Shown: positions 51,618 to 60,515, counted from the first letter of the stretch. The stretch is 64,000 nt of DNA from Ilumatobacteraceae bacterium (GCA_021298435.1 JAJTFJ010000010.1:93916-157915), one strand, 5' to 3'. Notes: generated from the sequence alone by a model not told the origin. Translations and numbers: made by a program.

Positions 51618-53368
51618 TAGTTACTAATGCCGCAGCGGGTCTTCCAGGACTCGGTGCTCACCAAGTCTGGATACTTTTCGCGGTACGCCTTCTTCAACTT
51701 CTTGTAGGTGCGCAGCAACTGCCATGTTGTTGCAAACACGTCATGTTGCACGGCGCGGAAACGCTTCGAGTCACGTTCGCACACAAAGCCCTCTTCAAAA
51801 CGAGGATGTCGGTACAGAATCTTGTCGTGACGAATTGCGAGACCAACGGCGCGCACATCAATCTGAGCCACACCAACGTTGCCAGAACGCAATGACTTCG
51901 GAATCCAGCGTCCACCACCGAGCAGTGGGGACAAAAGAAAGCCACCGAGACGCACAGGCTTCGACTTAGGAGGAGTGAACCCGAGACTCTTCAGGTCTTC
52001 CGACAATGGCCCCGCTTTTTCTTCTGATACGTGGCGAATCTCATCATGCTTTGCTGAATGGTCAATCTTCATCCACTCATCGGGACCCGCAAGGAAATCT
52101 TTCATTCCCCAAATCATGTACTCAGCACTCGCATAGCGATGTGAGTAGGCGTTGCGGAATCCAAAACCCAAGTAGCGCCATGCCAGGTGCCAGCGTTTGT
52201 GATCATCAAAGACCAAGGTGTCGATTAACGCGAAGTTGCGCACCTCGTAGTACAACGATGATGGGTTGTTCTTCAGTGCAAAGTCCGCGTGCCACACCGA
52301 GATGCCATTCAGCGTGACCGTGTGCTGGCCCGTGTGCATCAGTCCGAATGCAACATCATCACCGCGAACAAAAACTGGTAGTGGGTTATCAACGCCGATG
52401 TGCATGGGGAACACGGTGAACCACCATGCGGAGTAATCAAGAGCAACTTCAAGATGGTCGTGGACTACTTCAGAGCGCTGACGAAGATCGATCCCTCGGC
52501 CATGTGCACGCAACGGATACACCGAGCGGAATTCATATGCCGATCCAGCCTCGAACTGCATCCACGGCTGCTCTTCACTGATCATCGCACCGTGAACACA
52601 CAGGTCTGGAGAATCGGCGTACGAGAGAAGCGAGATTGTTCGAACAATTGATTCAGGCTCTAGGGAGATGTCATCGTCCATGAAGACGACGTGAGTACTC
52701 CAACCACCTTCTCGGAACTCAATGAGTCCACGTGCAAAACCACCTGCACCACCCAAGTTGGGGTTCGGCAAGACACGCACCGGAGCCGAGGCAGGAATAT
52801 TCGGCTGCAAGTTCCGTGCATTATCAACAACAATCACTTGTAGGTGGCCATGCACGGAGGGCACGTCAGCTTCGAGCGCGACAAGTTTGTCAATCGTGGC
52901 CAGCACATAGTCCTGGCGATTGAATGTGGTGATCGCTACACCCAAATGCACATTGCGAGTCGGAGGAGTGTTTGTCCCCCATTCACCACCGCGGACAATC
53001 ACACCATCTTCAAGAGCGGTGACGGCGACGTAGAACGACTCGGCGCTGACAGCACGAATGTCATCACAAGAAAGAGTGCCACCTTCGTCGGATGAAGCAA
53101 TCACAGTGTCGACACCGCCGGCATATGCGATGAGCTCGACCAGAGCTCGACCAGAAATGTGCATCATGGCGACGAGATCAGTAATCGAGGTCAGTCGGCT
53201 CCAACGGCCTGCTGCGAAAACGCCGAAGGCAGTGTCGAATGTGGCTCGGCCATCTTTTGATAGGTGAAGCCCAGATGAATCGATGGTTCCCGAGGAACGA
53301 ACGTAGAGCGTGGGCTCAGAAAATTGGGGAGCCGGAATCTGTATCCGGGCAAGGGGGAACACGCTCAC
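51617..53368 (-). CDS. Galactofuranosyltransferase, GlfT2-like
   Basis: 583 residues. The N-terminal beta-rich domain (about 1-140) is as in mycobacterial GlfT2; the GT2 domain starts VAITTFNRQDYV, has the metal-binding DDD in HVVFMDDDISLEPES near 235, and GGAGGFARG before it. A helical C-terminal part follows, with WHLAWRYLGFGFRNAYSHRY. It polymerises galactofuranose from UDP-Galf on a lipid carrier, at the membrane. The UDP-galactopyranose mutase gene lies ten bases upstream, giving a donor-and-polymerase operon. GTG 53368 is the chosen start; a second GTG two codons later is equally possible. Confidence 0.87.
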   Translation of the reverse strand: MSVFPLARIQIPAPQFSEPTLYVRSSGTIDSSGLHLSKDGRATFDTAFGVFAAGRWSRLTSITDLVAMMHISGRALVELIAYAGGVDTVIASSDEGGTLSCDDIRAVSAESFYVAVTALEDGVIVRGGEWGTNTPPTRNVHLGVAITTFNRQDYVLATIDKLVALEADVPSVHGHLQVIVVDNARNLQPNIPASAPVRVLPNPNLGGAGGFARGLIEFREGGWSTHVVFMDDDISLEPESIVRTISLLSYADSPDLCVHGAMISEEQPWMQFEAGSAYEFRSVYPLRAHGRGIDLRQRSEVVHDHLEVALDYSAWWFTVFPMHIGVDNPLPVFVRGDDVAFGLMHTGQHTVTLNGISVWHADFALKNNPSSLYYEVRNFALIDTLVFDDHKRWHLAWRYLGFGFRNAYSHRYASAEYMIWGMKDFLAGPDEWMKIDHSAKHDEIRHVSEEKAGPLSEDLKSLGFTPPKSKPVRLGGFLLSPLLGGGRWIPKSLRSGNVGVAQIDVRAVGLAIRHDKILYRHPRFEEGFVCERDSKRFRAVQHDVFATTWQLLRTYKKLKKAYREKYPDLVSTESWKTRCGISN

Positions 53369-53378
53369 CCCCCTAGTT

Positions 53379-54527
53379 TCACAGGGCGTCGACCACCAAC
53401 GGTGGCATTGGACGATTGTCACGACGACAATTCAGGAACATCTCAGCCACTTCGAGGGCCTCTTTGATGGTCACATCCATGTCGAGGTAGCGATACGTGC
53501 CTAAACGGCCCATAAACGTGACCCCAGAGGCCTCTTGAGCCGCTTGGACGTACTGGAGCAGCTGCTCCTTCTCTTTGACCTGACGGATGGGGTAATACGC
53601 AATATCGCCAGGTTCAGCCAAGCGGCTGTACTCGGTGTACAAGGTGGTGCCTTCGTGTGATTCCCACGGAGCGAAATGCTTGTGTTCTGTGATGCGCGTA
53701 TAAGGAACATCCACGTCGCAGTAGTTCATCACCGGGCACCCTTGGAAGTCCCCGGTGTCTTCGCTCTCGACGAAATCAAGAGTGCGATACCCGAGATTGC
53801 CGAACTTGCCCTTGAAGTACTCGTCAATGGGGCCGGACCAGAACACATGTTCAGCATCGGAAAGTTCTTCTGGCGTGACTGTCTTGTTCAACGTCACTTC
53901 AATCAGTGGGTGATCCAGCATTGCTTCAACTATCGGTGTGTACCCATCACGCGGAATGGCTTGATACGGATGATTGAAATAACTGTCTTCATATGAAAAG
54001 CGCACTGGCAGCCGCGCGAGAATCGAGGCAGGCAAATCTGTGGGGGACACTCCCCACTGCTTCTGCGTGTACCCCTTAAAGAAAGCTTCGTAGAGTTCGC
54101 GACCAACAAACTTCAAAGCTTGATCTTCAAAACTGACGGGAGTGTCAATACTGCTATCTGCATTTTCAGCAATGAACTGTTGCGCTTCTGCCGGCGACAA
54201 CGTCTTACCGAAGAATTGGTTAATCGTGTGAAGGTTGACAGGCAATGAATACACAGCCCCACCTGAGGTGGCTTTCACGCGATGGTTGTACGGAACCATG
54301 TCACCAAACTTGTTGATGTATTTCCACACATTCTCAAATGCTGTGTGAAAAATGTGAGGTCCGTAGACATGCACCATGACACCGTTGGAGCGACGTTCTG
54401 TATGAGCATTACCCGCGACATGTGAACGGCCGTCAACGACCCATGATGCAATTCCGGCTTCAGCGAGTTCACGTGCAACAACTGCACCTGAGAACCCGGC
54501 TCCGACAATGACGATTGGTGCTGGCAC
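53379..54527 (-). CDS. glf: UDP-galactopyranose mutase
   Basis: 382 residues. The FAD motif IVIVGAGFSGAVVARELAE opens the protein; YGPHIFHTAFENVW, GYTQKQWG and the C-terminal GRLGTYRYLDMD are the substrate-site signatures. It converts UDP-galactopyranose to UDP-galactofuranose for the adjacent GlfT2. GTG start, seven bases after TAGCGT whose TAG is the stop of the MoeZ-like gene. Confidence 0.95.
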   Translation of the reverse strand: MPAPIVIVGAGFSGAVVARELAEAGIASWVVDGRSHVAGNAHTERRSNGVMVHVYGPHIFHTAFENVWKYINKFGDMVPYNHRVKATSGGAVYSLPVNLHTINQFFGKTLSPAEAQQFIAENADSSIDTPVSFEDQALKFVGRELYEAFFKGYTQKQWGVSPTDLPASILARLPVRFSYEDSYFNHPYQAIPRDGYTPIVEAMLDHPLIEVTLNKTVTPEELSDAEHVFWSGPIDEYFKGKFGNLGYRTLDFVESEDTGDFQGCPVMNYCDVDVPYTRITEHKHFAPWESHEGTTLYTEYSRLAEPGDIAYYPIRQVKEKEQLLQYVQAAQEASGVTFMGRLGTYRYLDMDVTIKEALEVAEMFLNCRRDNRPMPPLVVDAL

Positions 54528-54534
54528 CTAAGAA

Positions 54535-54540
54535 ACGCTA
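54535..54540 (-). promoter_or_regulatory. Predicted -10 for glf overlapping a stop codon
   Basis: TAGCGT, seven bases, then GTG at 54527. The TAG is the stop of the MoeZ-like gene. Confidence 0.55.
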
Positions 54541-55704
54541 GTGCGTGAGCCAAGGAGCACAGAGACCATCGAGGTCACGCACTTCAATACGGTCACGGTT
54601 TTCGTAGGTCACAACGTTGTTTGGGTCAGCGCGAAGCTTGAAAACACGGAATGACATCTCGGTGGTGTCCACGCTGAGGATGCGACCGATGAGTGGGTCC
54701 CCGAGTTCAAGAATGATCTTGATGGTCTCAAGGGCTTGAATCGAGCCGATGATTCCTGGCAACACACCAAGGACTCCTGCTTCTGCACATGATGGAGCAA
54801 GTTCTGCTGGTGGCGGCTCAGGCACCATGTCGCGGTATGTCGGACCTTGCTTCGGATGAAATACGGACACCATTCCTTCAAAACGGAAAATGCTGCCGTG
54901 CACAACGGGAATGCCGAGCTTCACACTTGCATCGTTCAACAGGTAACGGCTCGGGAAGTTGTCAGCACCGTCAACAACGACGTCATAGCCCGTCATGATT
55001 TCCATGATGTTGCTTGCGTCAAGACGAGTGTCGTACATCTTGACCTTGACATCTGGATTTAATTTCTCGATCGTCATACGCGCAGATTCAACTTTGCGCT
55101 CTCCGATGCGATCCATGTTGTGAAGAATCTGACGCTGCAGGTTTGATGCATCAACATCATCCATGTCAACAATGCCAATTGTTCCGACACCAGCGGCTGC
55201 GAGGTACAAGGCTGCTGGAGAACCAAGTCCACCTGCACCCAACATCAGCACTTTCGCACCGAGCAATTTGGCTTGACCTTCGACGCCAACTTCAGGAAGA
55301 AGGAGATGACGCTGATAACGATTGCGCTGATCTGGAGTCAATGTGACAGGAAGGCGCCACTCGCGGCCTTCGTCTTTCCACTTGCCGAATCCGCCGGCCA
55401 TCGACAACACATTGGTGTAGCCCAGTTCTTTCAGTGTCTTTGCTGCAAAGGCGCTACGAACACCACCTGCGCAATAGACAACAATTTCTTGGTCACGGTC
55501 AGTTGCACGACCTTCGATCTGTGCTTCTAAGTGGCCACGAGGAATATGCAACACGCCGGGAAGAGCACCTTGTTCAAATTCATCGGGTTCACGAACGTCG
55601 AGAACGAGCACACCGCCAGCCTGAATGCGCTGCTGAGCGTCGGCTGTATCAATCTCGGTGATTTCGGACTTTGCTTGGGAGAGAAGGTCACGGAACGATG
55701 CCAT
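54538..55704 (-). CDS. MoeZ/MoeB-type adenylyltransferase with N-terminal rhodanese
   Basis: 388 residues. An N-terminal rhodanese domain (about 1-115) has LVLDVREPDEFEQG and the active-site Cys in VVYCAGGVRSA near 78. The E1-like domain follows: VLMLGAGGLGSPAALYLA near 151 (ATP), DMDDVDASNLQRQ near 177, ERKVESA, and CAEAGVLGVLPG. These proteins adenylate and sulfurate the C-terminal glycine of small sulfur carriers for molybdopterin, thiamine or cysteine synthesis. In classical MoeZ the rhodanese is C-terminal; here the order is reversed. Confidence 0.88.
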   Translation of the reverse strand: MASFRDLLSQAKSEITEIDTADAQQRIQAGGVLVLDVREPDEFEQGALPGVLHIPRGHLEAQIEGRATDRDQEIVVYCAGGVRSAFAAKTLKELGYTNVLSMAGGFGKWKDEGREWRLPVTLTPDQRNRYQRHLLLPEVGVEGQAKLLGAKVLMLGAGGLGSPAALYLAAAGVGTIGIVDMDDVDASNLQRQILHNMDRIGERKVESARMTIEKLNPDVKVKMYDTRLDASNIMEIMTGYDVVVDGADNFPSRYLLNDASVKLGIPVVHGSIFRFEGMVSVFHPKQGPTYRDMVPEPPPAELAPSCAEAGVLGVLPGIIGSIQALETIKIILELGDPLIGRILSVDTTEMSFRVFKLRADPNNVVTYENRDRIEVRDLDGLCAPWLTH

Positions 55705-55710
55705 GCCAAA

Positions 55711-55716
55711 ACCCTA
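55711..55716 (-). promoter_or_regulatory. Predicted -10 element, leaderless start at 55704
   Basis: TAGGGT, six bases, then ATG. Confidence 0.6.
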
Positions 55717-55720
55717 CCAA

Positions 55721-56515
55721 CTAAGTCGGGAATTCAGCACGTCCAACAACGGCTGCGAGAAGTGGCGTGATGGAACCCAACAAAATTCGGTCAGCCCAGT
55801 GGTCCATCTGGGTGGGTTCACCATTGATGATCACTACTTTGGCCCCACTGTTGCGAGCACGCGGCACCACACCGTTAGCCGGAGAGACCGAAAGAGAGCT
55901 CCCGACAGCAATGAGAACATCGCATTTCTCTGCTTCCGTGAACGCACGGTCAATCACTTCAGGCACGAGCGACTGTTCAAACAAAATCGCATCGCTCTTC
56001 ACAACACCACCACAGAGTTCGCAGTGCGGATCAGGGTCTCCAGCGATGACTCGGTCGATGAACTCCCCCATCGGCCGACGGTCATTGCATCCCCAGCACC
56101 GACCGAAACGAATCGTGCCGTGTACTTCAACGACATTGTGTTCGACTATGCCTGATGCTTGATGCAGGCCGTCGACATTTTGCGTGACGACTGCTGCAAG
56201 CTTTCCTGCGTTTTGAATTGCACAGATTGCTCGATGACCATCATTGGGCTGCGCGGTTCCATTAAAGGTACGCACACGACCAGCCCACGCAACCTTTCTG
56301 ACTTCAGGGTCATTCAGGTAGTAACTGAGTGTTGATGTCTTTTCCGCCAATGGGTTCTGAGTCCACAGTCCTTGAGGTCCGCGAAAGTCTGGGATCCCCG
56401 AATCAGTGGAAATACCTGCACCGGTGAACACCACAATGCGTTGAGCTTCACGAAGCCATGCACCAACTTCATCAACAAGTTCTTCTGGCACTTCTTCGCT
56501 GTACATCGCCCCCAT
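55721..56515 (-). CDS. Sir2-family NAD-dependent deacylase
   Basis: 264 residues. GAGIS...GIPDFRG near 34-45, TQNVDGLH near 115 and EVHG with the catalytic His near 133 are present. Four zinc cysteines (CWGC, CELC) follow, then GSSLSVSPANGV. It removes acyl groups from lysines of proteins using NAD. The start is ATG 56515 or three codons later (56506); neither has a clear signal. The start region is divergent from the gene at 56565. Confidence 0.92.
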   Translation of the reverse strand: MGAMYSEEVPEELVDEVGAWLREAQRIVVFTGAGISTDSGIPDFRGPQGLWTQNPLAEKTSTLSYYLNDPEVRKVAWAGRVRTFNGTAQPNDGHRAICAIQNAGKLAAVVTQNVDGLHQASGIVEHNVVEVHGTIRFGRCWGCNDRRPMGEFIDRVIAGDPDPHCELCGGVVKSDAILFEQSLVPEVIDRAFTEAEKCDVLIAVGSSLSVSPANGVVPRARNSGAKVVIINGEPTQMDHWADRILLGSITPLLAAVVGRAEFPT

Positions 56516-56564
56516 TCTTACGCAGCCGTACACATCTCCCACACACCGACTAGAGGAGACAACC

Positions 56565-57041
56565 ATGCATCCCAGCCACACCACCGAAGAAGCGATCATC
56601 CATATCGTTCCTTGGAAAGACACACTCATTGAAGGCAACGGGTACGCAATCGATGACCCCTATATCGAGATGTTCTGGTTGCCGATTCTCGGGCCCACTG
56701 CCACATGGCTTATTCGTCGCCTCGCCGGAGGACTCCAACATCAGCCTGAGGGCTACACCGTGGACATGGTGGATCTTGCCAGAGGCATTGGCGTGAACTA
56801 CACACCAGGCCGCCACAACCCATTTGCGCGGGCACTGAGTCGATGCACCATGTTCGGCGCAGCCCAACAGATCGCGGTCCAACCACATCGCACCATTGCC
56901 GTTCGTAGCGTTCTGCCTCAACTTCCAGCTCGGCACCTCTCACGGCTTCCGCACCCACTTCGCATCGCTCACCATGACTGGATCCACATGAGTACTTCAC
57001 CTATTTCTGAAAGTGAAACTTCTGCCTTCAGTAACGCATAA
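56565..57041 (+). CDS. Conserved hypothetical protein (winged-helix-like)
   Basis: 158 residues. I recognise the pattern EMFWLPILGPTATWLIRRLA, then VDMVDLARGIGV and GRHNPFARALSRCTMFGAA, and a C-terminal RSVLPQLPARHLSRLPHPL, from uncharacterised actinobacterial proteins; it has the look of a small helix-turn-helix fold but no function is known. A GAGGAG ribosome-binding site is seven bases before the ATG. A Ser/Thr-rich tail ends the protein. The TAA stop is part of the next gene's -10. Confidence 0.72.
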   Translation: MHPSHTTEEAIIHIVPWKDTLIEGNGYAIDDPYIEMFWLPILGPTATWLIRRLAGGLQHQPEGYTVDMVDLARGIGVNYTPGRHNPFARALSRCTMFGAAQQIAVQPHRTIAVRSVLPQLPARHLSRLPHPLRIAHHDWIHMSTSPISESETSAFSNA

Positions 57042-57044
57042 CCT
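57039..57044 (+). promoter_or_regulatory. Predicted -10 overlapping a stop codon
   Basis: TAACCT, six bases, then ATG at 57051; TAA is the stop of the preceding gene. Confidence 0.6.
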
Positions 57045-57050
57045 CAGGTC

Positions 57051-57752
57051 ATGTTCTCTCGTGGCCGCCGACTCGCCATCATCGTTACTGCGATGTGCTG
57101 TGCCGCCACATCGCTAGCGGTTCCTCGCGCAAGTGCTGAACGTATCAATGTCTTGATTGTCGGCGATTCCGTTGCTTCTGTTCTGCGTTGGGCACCCGAG
57201 AGCATGAAACCCATGTGGGGAACTACCTACAACACCACGTTGGAAGTATGGGGCTGCCAAAAACTTCTTGATCCGGGTTGTATTGATTCAGCTCGTAAGA
57301 GTGCGCTTGATCAGATTGTCAAACACAGATCAAGCGACATTGACATAGTGGTGATTGCAACTGGATACAACGACACCGGCGCTGAGTACGTTCGTCGTGC
57401 TATTCGCAAAATCAATACTGAAGTGAAGTCGCAAGGTGCATCACTCATGTGGCTCACGTATCGAGAAAATGGCAACGTCAAAATTAAGAATCGCGCTTTC
57501 AATACAGTTTTGCAAGAGGAAGCAAAGCGACTTCGCATCACCCTTCTTGACTGGGAATTCATTGCCCGTAAGAAGAAACACTGGTTCAGTGGTGATCGTG
57601 TCCATATGAATAAATTCGGTGGACTACAGCTTGCACGCCACATCAAGAAGGCACTCGACCTCAAGATGGGTTTCACAAAAGCAACAACCACCACGACCTC
57701 AACCACTTCTACGACGACTACGACAGTCGTTGCGACCACTGTTCCCAGTTAA
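57051..57752 (+). CDS. Secreted SGNH/GDSL hydrolase with Thr-rich tail
   Basis: 233 residues. A signal peptide (to about ASA at residue 29) is followed by the SGNH fold: INVLIVGDSVAS (Ser), GYND block III near 105 and the catalytic DRVH near 187, all intact. The protein ends in about 25 residues of Thr and Ser with no anchor. Likely an esterase acting on wall polysaccharide or lipid outside the cell. It is of the same type as the SGNH domain at 49207-51600, which lacks the DxxH Asp. Confidence 0.84.
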   Translation: MFSRGRRLAIIVTAMCCAATSLAVPRASAERINVLIVGDSVASVLRWAPESMKPMWGTTYNTTLEVWGCQKLLDPGCIDSARKSALDQIVKHRSSDIDIVVIATGYNDTGAEYVRRAIRKINTEVKSQGASLMWLTYRENGNVKIKNRAFNTVLQEEAKRLRITLLDWEFIARKKKHWFSGDRVHMNKFGGLQLARHIKKALDLKMGFTKATTTTTSTTSTTTTTVVATTVPS

Positions 57753-57755
57753 GTT
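57750..57755 (+). promoter_or_regulatory. Predicted -10 overlapping a stop codon
   Basis: TAAGTT, six bases, then GTG at 57762. TAA is the SGNH gene's stop. Confidence 0.6.
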
Positions 57756-57761
57756 GTGCGC

Positions 57762-58691
57762 GTGGACCTACGCGTATTTACAGAACCCCAACAAGGCGCC
57801 AGCTATGGCCAACTTCTCGCAGTGGCACAGTGTGCCGAACGTGCGGGCTTCAATGCTTTCTTCCGTAGTGATCACTACCAAGTCATGGGAACTCATTTCA
57901 ACGGACTGCCAGGCCCGAGCGATGCATGGATCACACTTGCCGGTATTGCACGCGAAACGAGCACGATTCGTCTCGGCACATTGGTGAACTCAGCAACATT
58001 TCGTAACCCCGGAGTTCTTGCCATCAGCGTGGCCAATGTTGACGACATGTCGAATGGTCGCGTCGAGCTTGGTCTAGGCGCAGGCTGGTACGGGGTTGAG
58101 CACACGTCATACGGAATTCCTTTCCCTGCCCTCGGTGAACGCTTTGACATCCTCACCGAGCAACTCGAAGTCATCACAGGACTTTGGAATACACCTCTCG
58201 GTGAATCCTTCTCATTCACAGGCAAGCACTACTTGGTGACTGATTCTCCTGCTCTTCCCAAGCCGATTCAATCTCCTCCTCCCATCATCGTGGGCGGTGG
58301 CGGACCAAAGCGCACTCCGATGCTGGCAGCACGATTCGCCGCAGAATTCAACATGCCTTTTCAAAGTCCAGAGCGCTTCGCTGAGCAACGCGACAGAGTA
58401 CGTGCGGCGTGCGCAACTATTGGCCGCGACCCTGAAAGCCTCGTGTACTCGACCGCACAGGTGGTGTGTATTGGTCGCACAGATGCAGAGATTGCACGAC
58501 GTGCTGCAGCCATTGGTCGCGAAGTCGATGAACTAAAGCAGAACGGCCTATGCGGCACTCCCGACGAAGCTCTGCAGAAGATTGCTGATTGGGGAAGCCT
58601 CGGAGTCTCTCGTTTGTATCTGCAGTTTCTCGACCTCAGCGACCTCGAGCAGATTGAGCTCATCGGCTCAGAGATCATCCCTCACCTGTAA
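57762..58691 (+). CDS. LLM-class F420-dependent oxidoreductase
   Basis: 309 residues. The start DLRVFTEPQQGASYGQLL is characteristic of an F420-type LLM subgroup; AFFRSDHYQVMG, IRLGTLVNSATFRNPGVLA and ELGLGAGWYGVEHTSYG follow. The GTG at 57762 is chosen over 57756 because TAAGTT lies six bases before it. Its stop abuts the convergent uppP stop with no gap. Substrate is unknown. Confidence 0.9.
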   Translation: MDLRVFTEPQQGASYGQLLAVAQCAERAGFNAFFRSDHYQVMGTHFNGLPGPSDAWITLAGIARETSTIRLGTLVNSATFRNPGVLAISVANVDDMSNGRVELGLGAGWYGVEHTSYGIPFPALGERFDILTEQLEVITGLWNTPLGESFSFTGKHYLVTDSPALPKPIQSPPPIIVGGGGPKRTPMLAARFAAEFNMPFQSPERFAEQRDRVRAACATIGRDPESLVYSTAQVVCIGRTDAEIARRAAAIGREVDELKQNGLCGTPDEALQKIADWGSLGVSRLYLQFLDLSDLEQIELIGSEIIPHL

Positions 58692-59516
58692 CTACAGAAC
58701 ATTGGTGAGCAACAGCACGCCACACACTGCAGCGGCACCAAGTCGATACCAGCCAAAGATGGCAAGTGACTTGCTGTTGAGATAGCCCACCATCCAACGC
58801 ACTGCGATGAGTGCAGTAATGAATGCACAAACAAGTCCGACTAACGGTGTCATCACGCCAAACTTGTCGACCAACTCATCACCATGTTTCCCAAGATCAA
58901 AGAACGTTGCAGCACTCAATGTGACGAGACCAAGAAGAAAACTGAATTCGATTGCCGCCGAAAGCGTCAGGCCTACGGCAAGCCCCGCAATCAATGTGAC
59001 AAGACTGCGGCTGACTCCCGGCCACAGTGCAATCCCCTGAGCAATGCCAATTAAGAACGCCATGCGAATTGTGAGTTCATGTAGTTCGGTCGTACCACCT
59101 CTCGGTACCCAACGAAGCAACACCACGCCACCGACTGCCCAGGCAATCATCACTGGCACCGGCCCGAACAATGCATCTTTGATTACATCTCCGGCAAGCA
59201 CCCCGAGAATTGCTGCTGGCACGAAAGCAGTCACAAGGGCGATGAAAGAGGAACGGCCCTGCGAGTCACTACCGGCGAGACCACGCAACATAGAGAACAA
59301 TCGAGTTCGATAGAGAAATGCCACAGCAAGGATTGCCCCGAACTGAATTGCAACCGCATATGTATCACCTGCAGTTTTTGAATCACCCGTACCGAAATTG
59401 ATGAGGTGTCCGACAACGAGTAAGTGCCCGGTTGACGAGACAGGCAAAAATTCAGTGATGCCTTCGACGATTCCTAAAAGAATCGCCTGCGGGATAGAGA
59501 GCAGGCCAGCGAACAT
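58692..59516 (-). CDS. uppP: Undecaprenyl-diphosphatase UppP (BacA)
   Basis: 274 residues with eight membrane helices. EGITEFLPVSSTGH near 18 and the catalytic PGVSRS near 163 are diagnostic. It recycles undecaprenyl diphosphate for cell-wall and glycan synthesis, which links it to the Glf/GlfT2 genes nearby. No clear promoter hexamer at the leaderless distance; AAGACT at nine bases is a weak candidate. Confidence 0.94.
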   Translation of the reverse strand: MFAGLLSIPQAILLGIVEGITEFLPVSSTGHLLVVGHLINFGTGDSKTAGDTYAVAIQFGAILAVAFLYRTRLFSMLRGLAGSDSQGRSSFIALVTAFVPAAILGVLAGDVIKDALFGPVPVMIAWAVGGVVLLRWVPRGGTTELHELTIRMAFLIGIAQGIALWPGVSRSLVTLIAGLAVGLTLSAAIEFSFLLGLVTLSAATFFDLGKHGDELVDKFGVMTPLVGLVCAFITALIAVRWMVGYLNSKSLAIFGWYRLGAAAVCGVLLLTNVL

Positions 59517-59585
59517 ACGTCCCTAGTCTTTCATCATCTAGCTGAACAGTATGTTCATTCATCGTTACGTGTGAATTGCACTGCA

Positions 59586-59591
59586 TATCTT
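59586..59591 (+). promoter_or_regulatory. Predicted -10 element, leaderless start at 59598
   Basis: TATCTT, six bases, then ATG. It rules out the longer reading from 59571. Confidence 0.6.
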
Positions 59592-59597
59592 GCAGTT

Positions 59598-60434
59598 ATG
59601 AGCGATGCACATATTCAAGAAGTACTCCATGACCATGAGAGGCAGCACCACAATGGTCGAGCACAGCCACTACGCGTGACAGAGGTACACCGCATTCGCA
59701 TTGTTCTATGGACCATCGTCATCGTCTTGATTTCCTTTGCGGCGATGGCTTGGGTGTCAACGATGAAGGGGGAATCCTTCCCAAAAGAATTAAGTGCCTT
59801 CGCCCTCGGCGTGGCCATCATTCCTTTTCTCGCTTCACCCATTGAGTGGTTCGTCCATCGCTTCGTGTATCACCAGCCCATCATCAAATCACTCTCTCGC
59901 ATCTATTCAGTTCACACCGCTCATCACTTCGCCTACTTCCCCACTTGGCGCTATGTCACAGGTGGTTCTGCTCGTCGACTGACATTGCAATCAGATATCC
60001 GAACCAGCACAGAAAGCTTTTGGGGCAACGCTGCAATTCGAATTACACATTTCACCTGGTACATGACATTTGGTGCACTGTTTATGTGGCTACCGGGCTG
60101 GATCATTACGAAAGATCCAGTTTTTCTCAGTGGCCTCATCGTTGGATCCATCGTGGTCTCCAACTTGTTCATCGTTGTTCATGACACGATTCATCGACCA
60201 GGCAGTCACCGTATTGTCGAGGCACAACCATGGTTCAGGTTCTTAGACAACCACCACTACATCCACCACGTGTCGCTCGGAGAGAATCTGAACTTCCTCC
60301 TGCCACTTGCAGACTTCCTCTTCGGAACACTGCGTACTCAACTCACGGCTGAAGAATTACGCACGCATGGCTCTTTGAGGAGAGCAAAAATGCTTCGTAC
60401 TGGTGAGGGCGAGCCAGCTCACGCAGCGGCATAG
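59598..60434 (+). CDS. Fatty acid hydroxylase/sterol desaturase superfamily membrane protein
   Basis: 278 residues with about four membrane helices and the His clusters of the non-heme diiron family: EWFVHRFVYH near 85, HTAHH near 105, HDTIH near 195 and NHHYIHH near 217. Members hydroxylate or desaturate lipids using oxygen. The exact substrate, membrane fatty acids or isoprenoids, cannot be read. Leaderless start. Confidence 0.85.
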   Translation: MSDAHIQEVLHDHERQHHNGRAQPLRVTEVHRIRIVLWTIVIVLISFAAMAWVSTMKGESFPKELSAFALGVAIIPFLASPIEWFVHRFVYHQPIIKSLSRIYSVHTAHHFAYFPTWRYVTGGSARRLTLQSDIRTSTESFWGNAAIRITHFTWYMTFGALFMWLPGWIITKDPVFLSGLIVGSIVVSNLFIVVHDTIHRPGSHRIVEAQPWFRFLDNHHYIHHVSLGENLNFLLPLADFLFGTLRTQLTAEELRTHGSLRRAKMLRTGEGEPAHAAA

Positions 60435-60439
60435 TCAAA

Positions 60440-60515
60440 TGGCACTCCCAACGGGATTCGAACCCGTGCCGCCACCTTGAGAGGGTGGTGTCCTAGGCCA
60501 CTAGACGATGGGAGC
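60440..60515 (-). tRNA. tRNA-Glu (CTC)
   Basis: Cloverleaf is complete: acceptor GCTCCCA with TGGGAGT, D-stem GTC/GAC, anticodon stem CCACC/GGTGG with loop CTCTCAA (anticodon CTC), T-stem ACGGG/CCCGT around TTCGAAT. The 3' CCA is encoded. The first acceptor pair is G-T. Confidence 0.95.

Noticed and set aside
53133..53154. Perfect 11-bp tandem repeat inside the GlfT2-like gene
   Set aside because: The reading frame is continuous and matches the family on both sides, so it does not act as a frameshifting duplication here.
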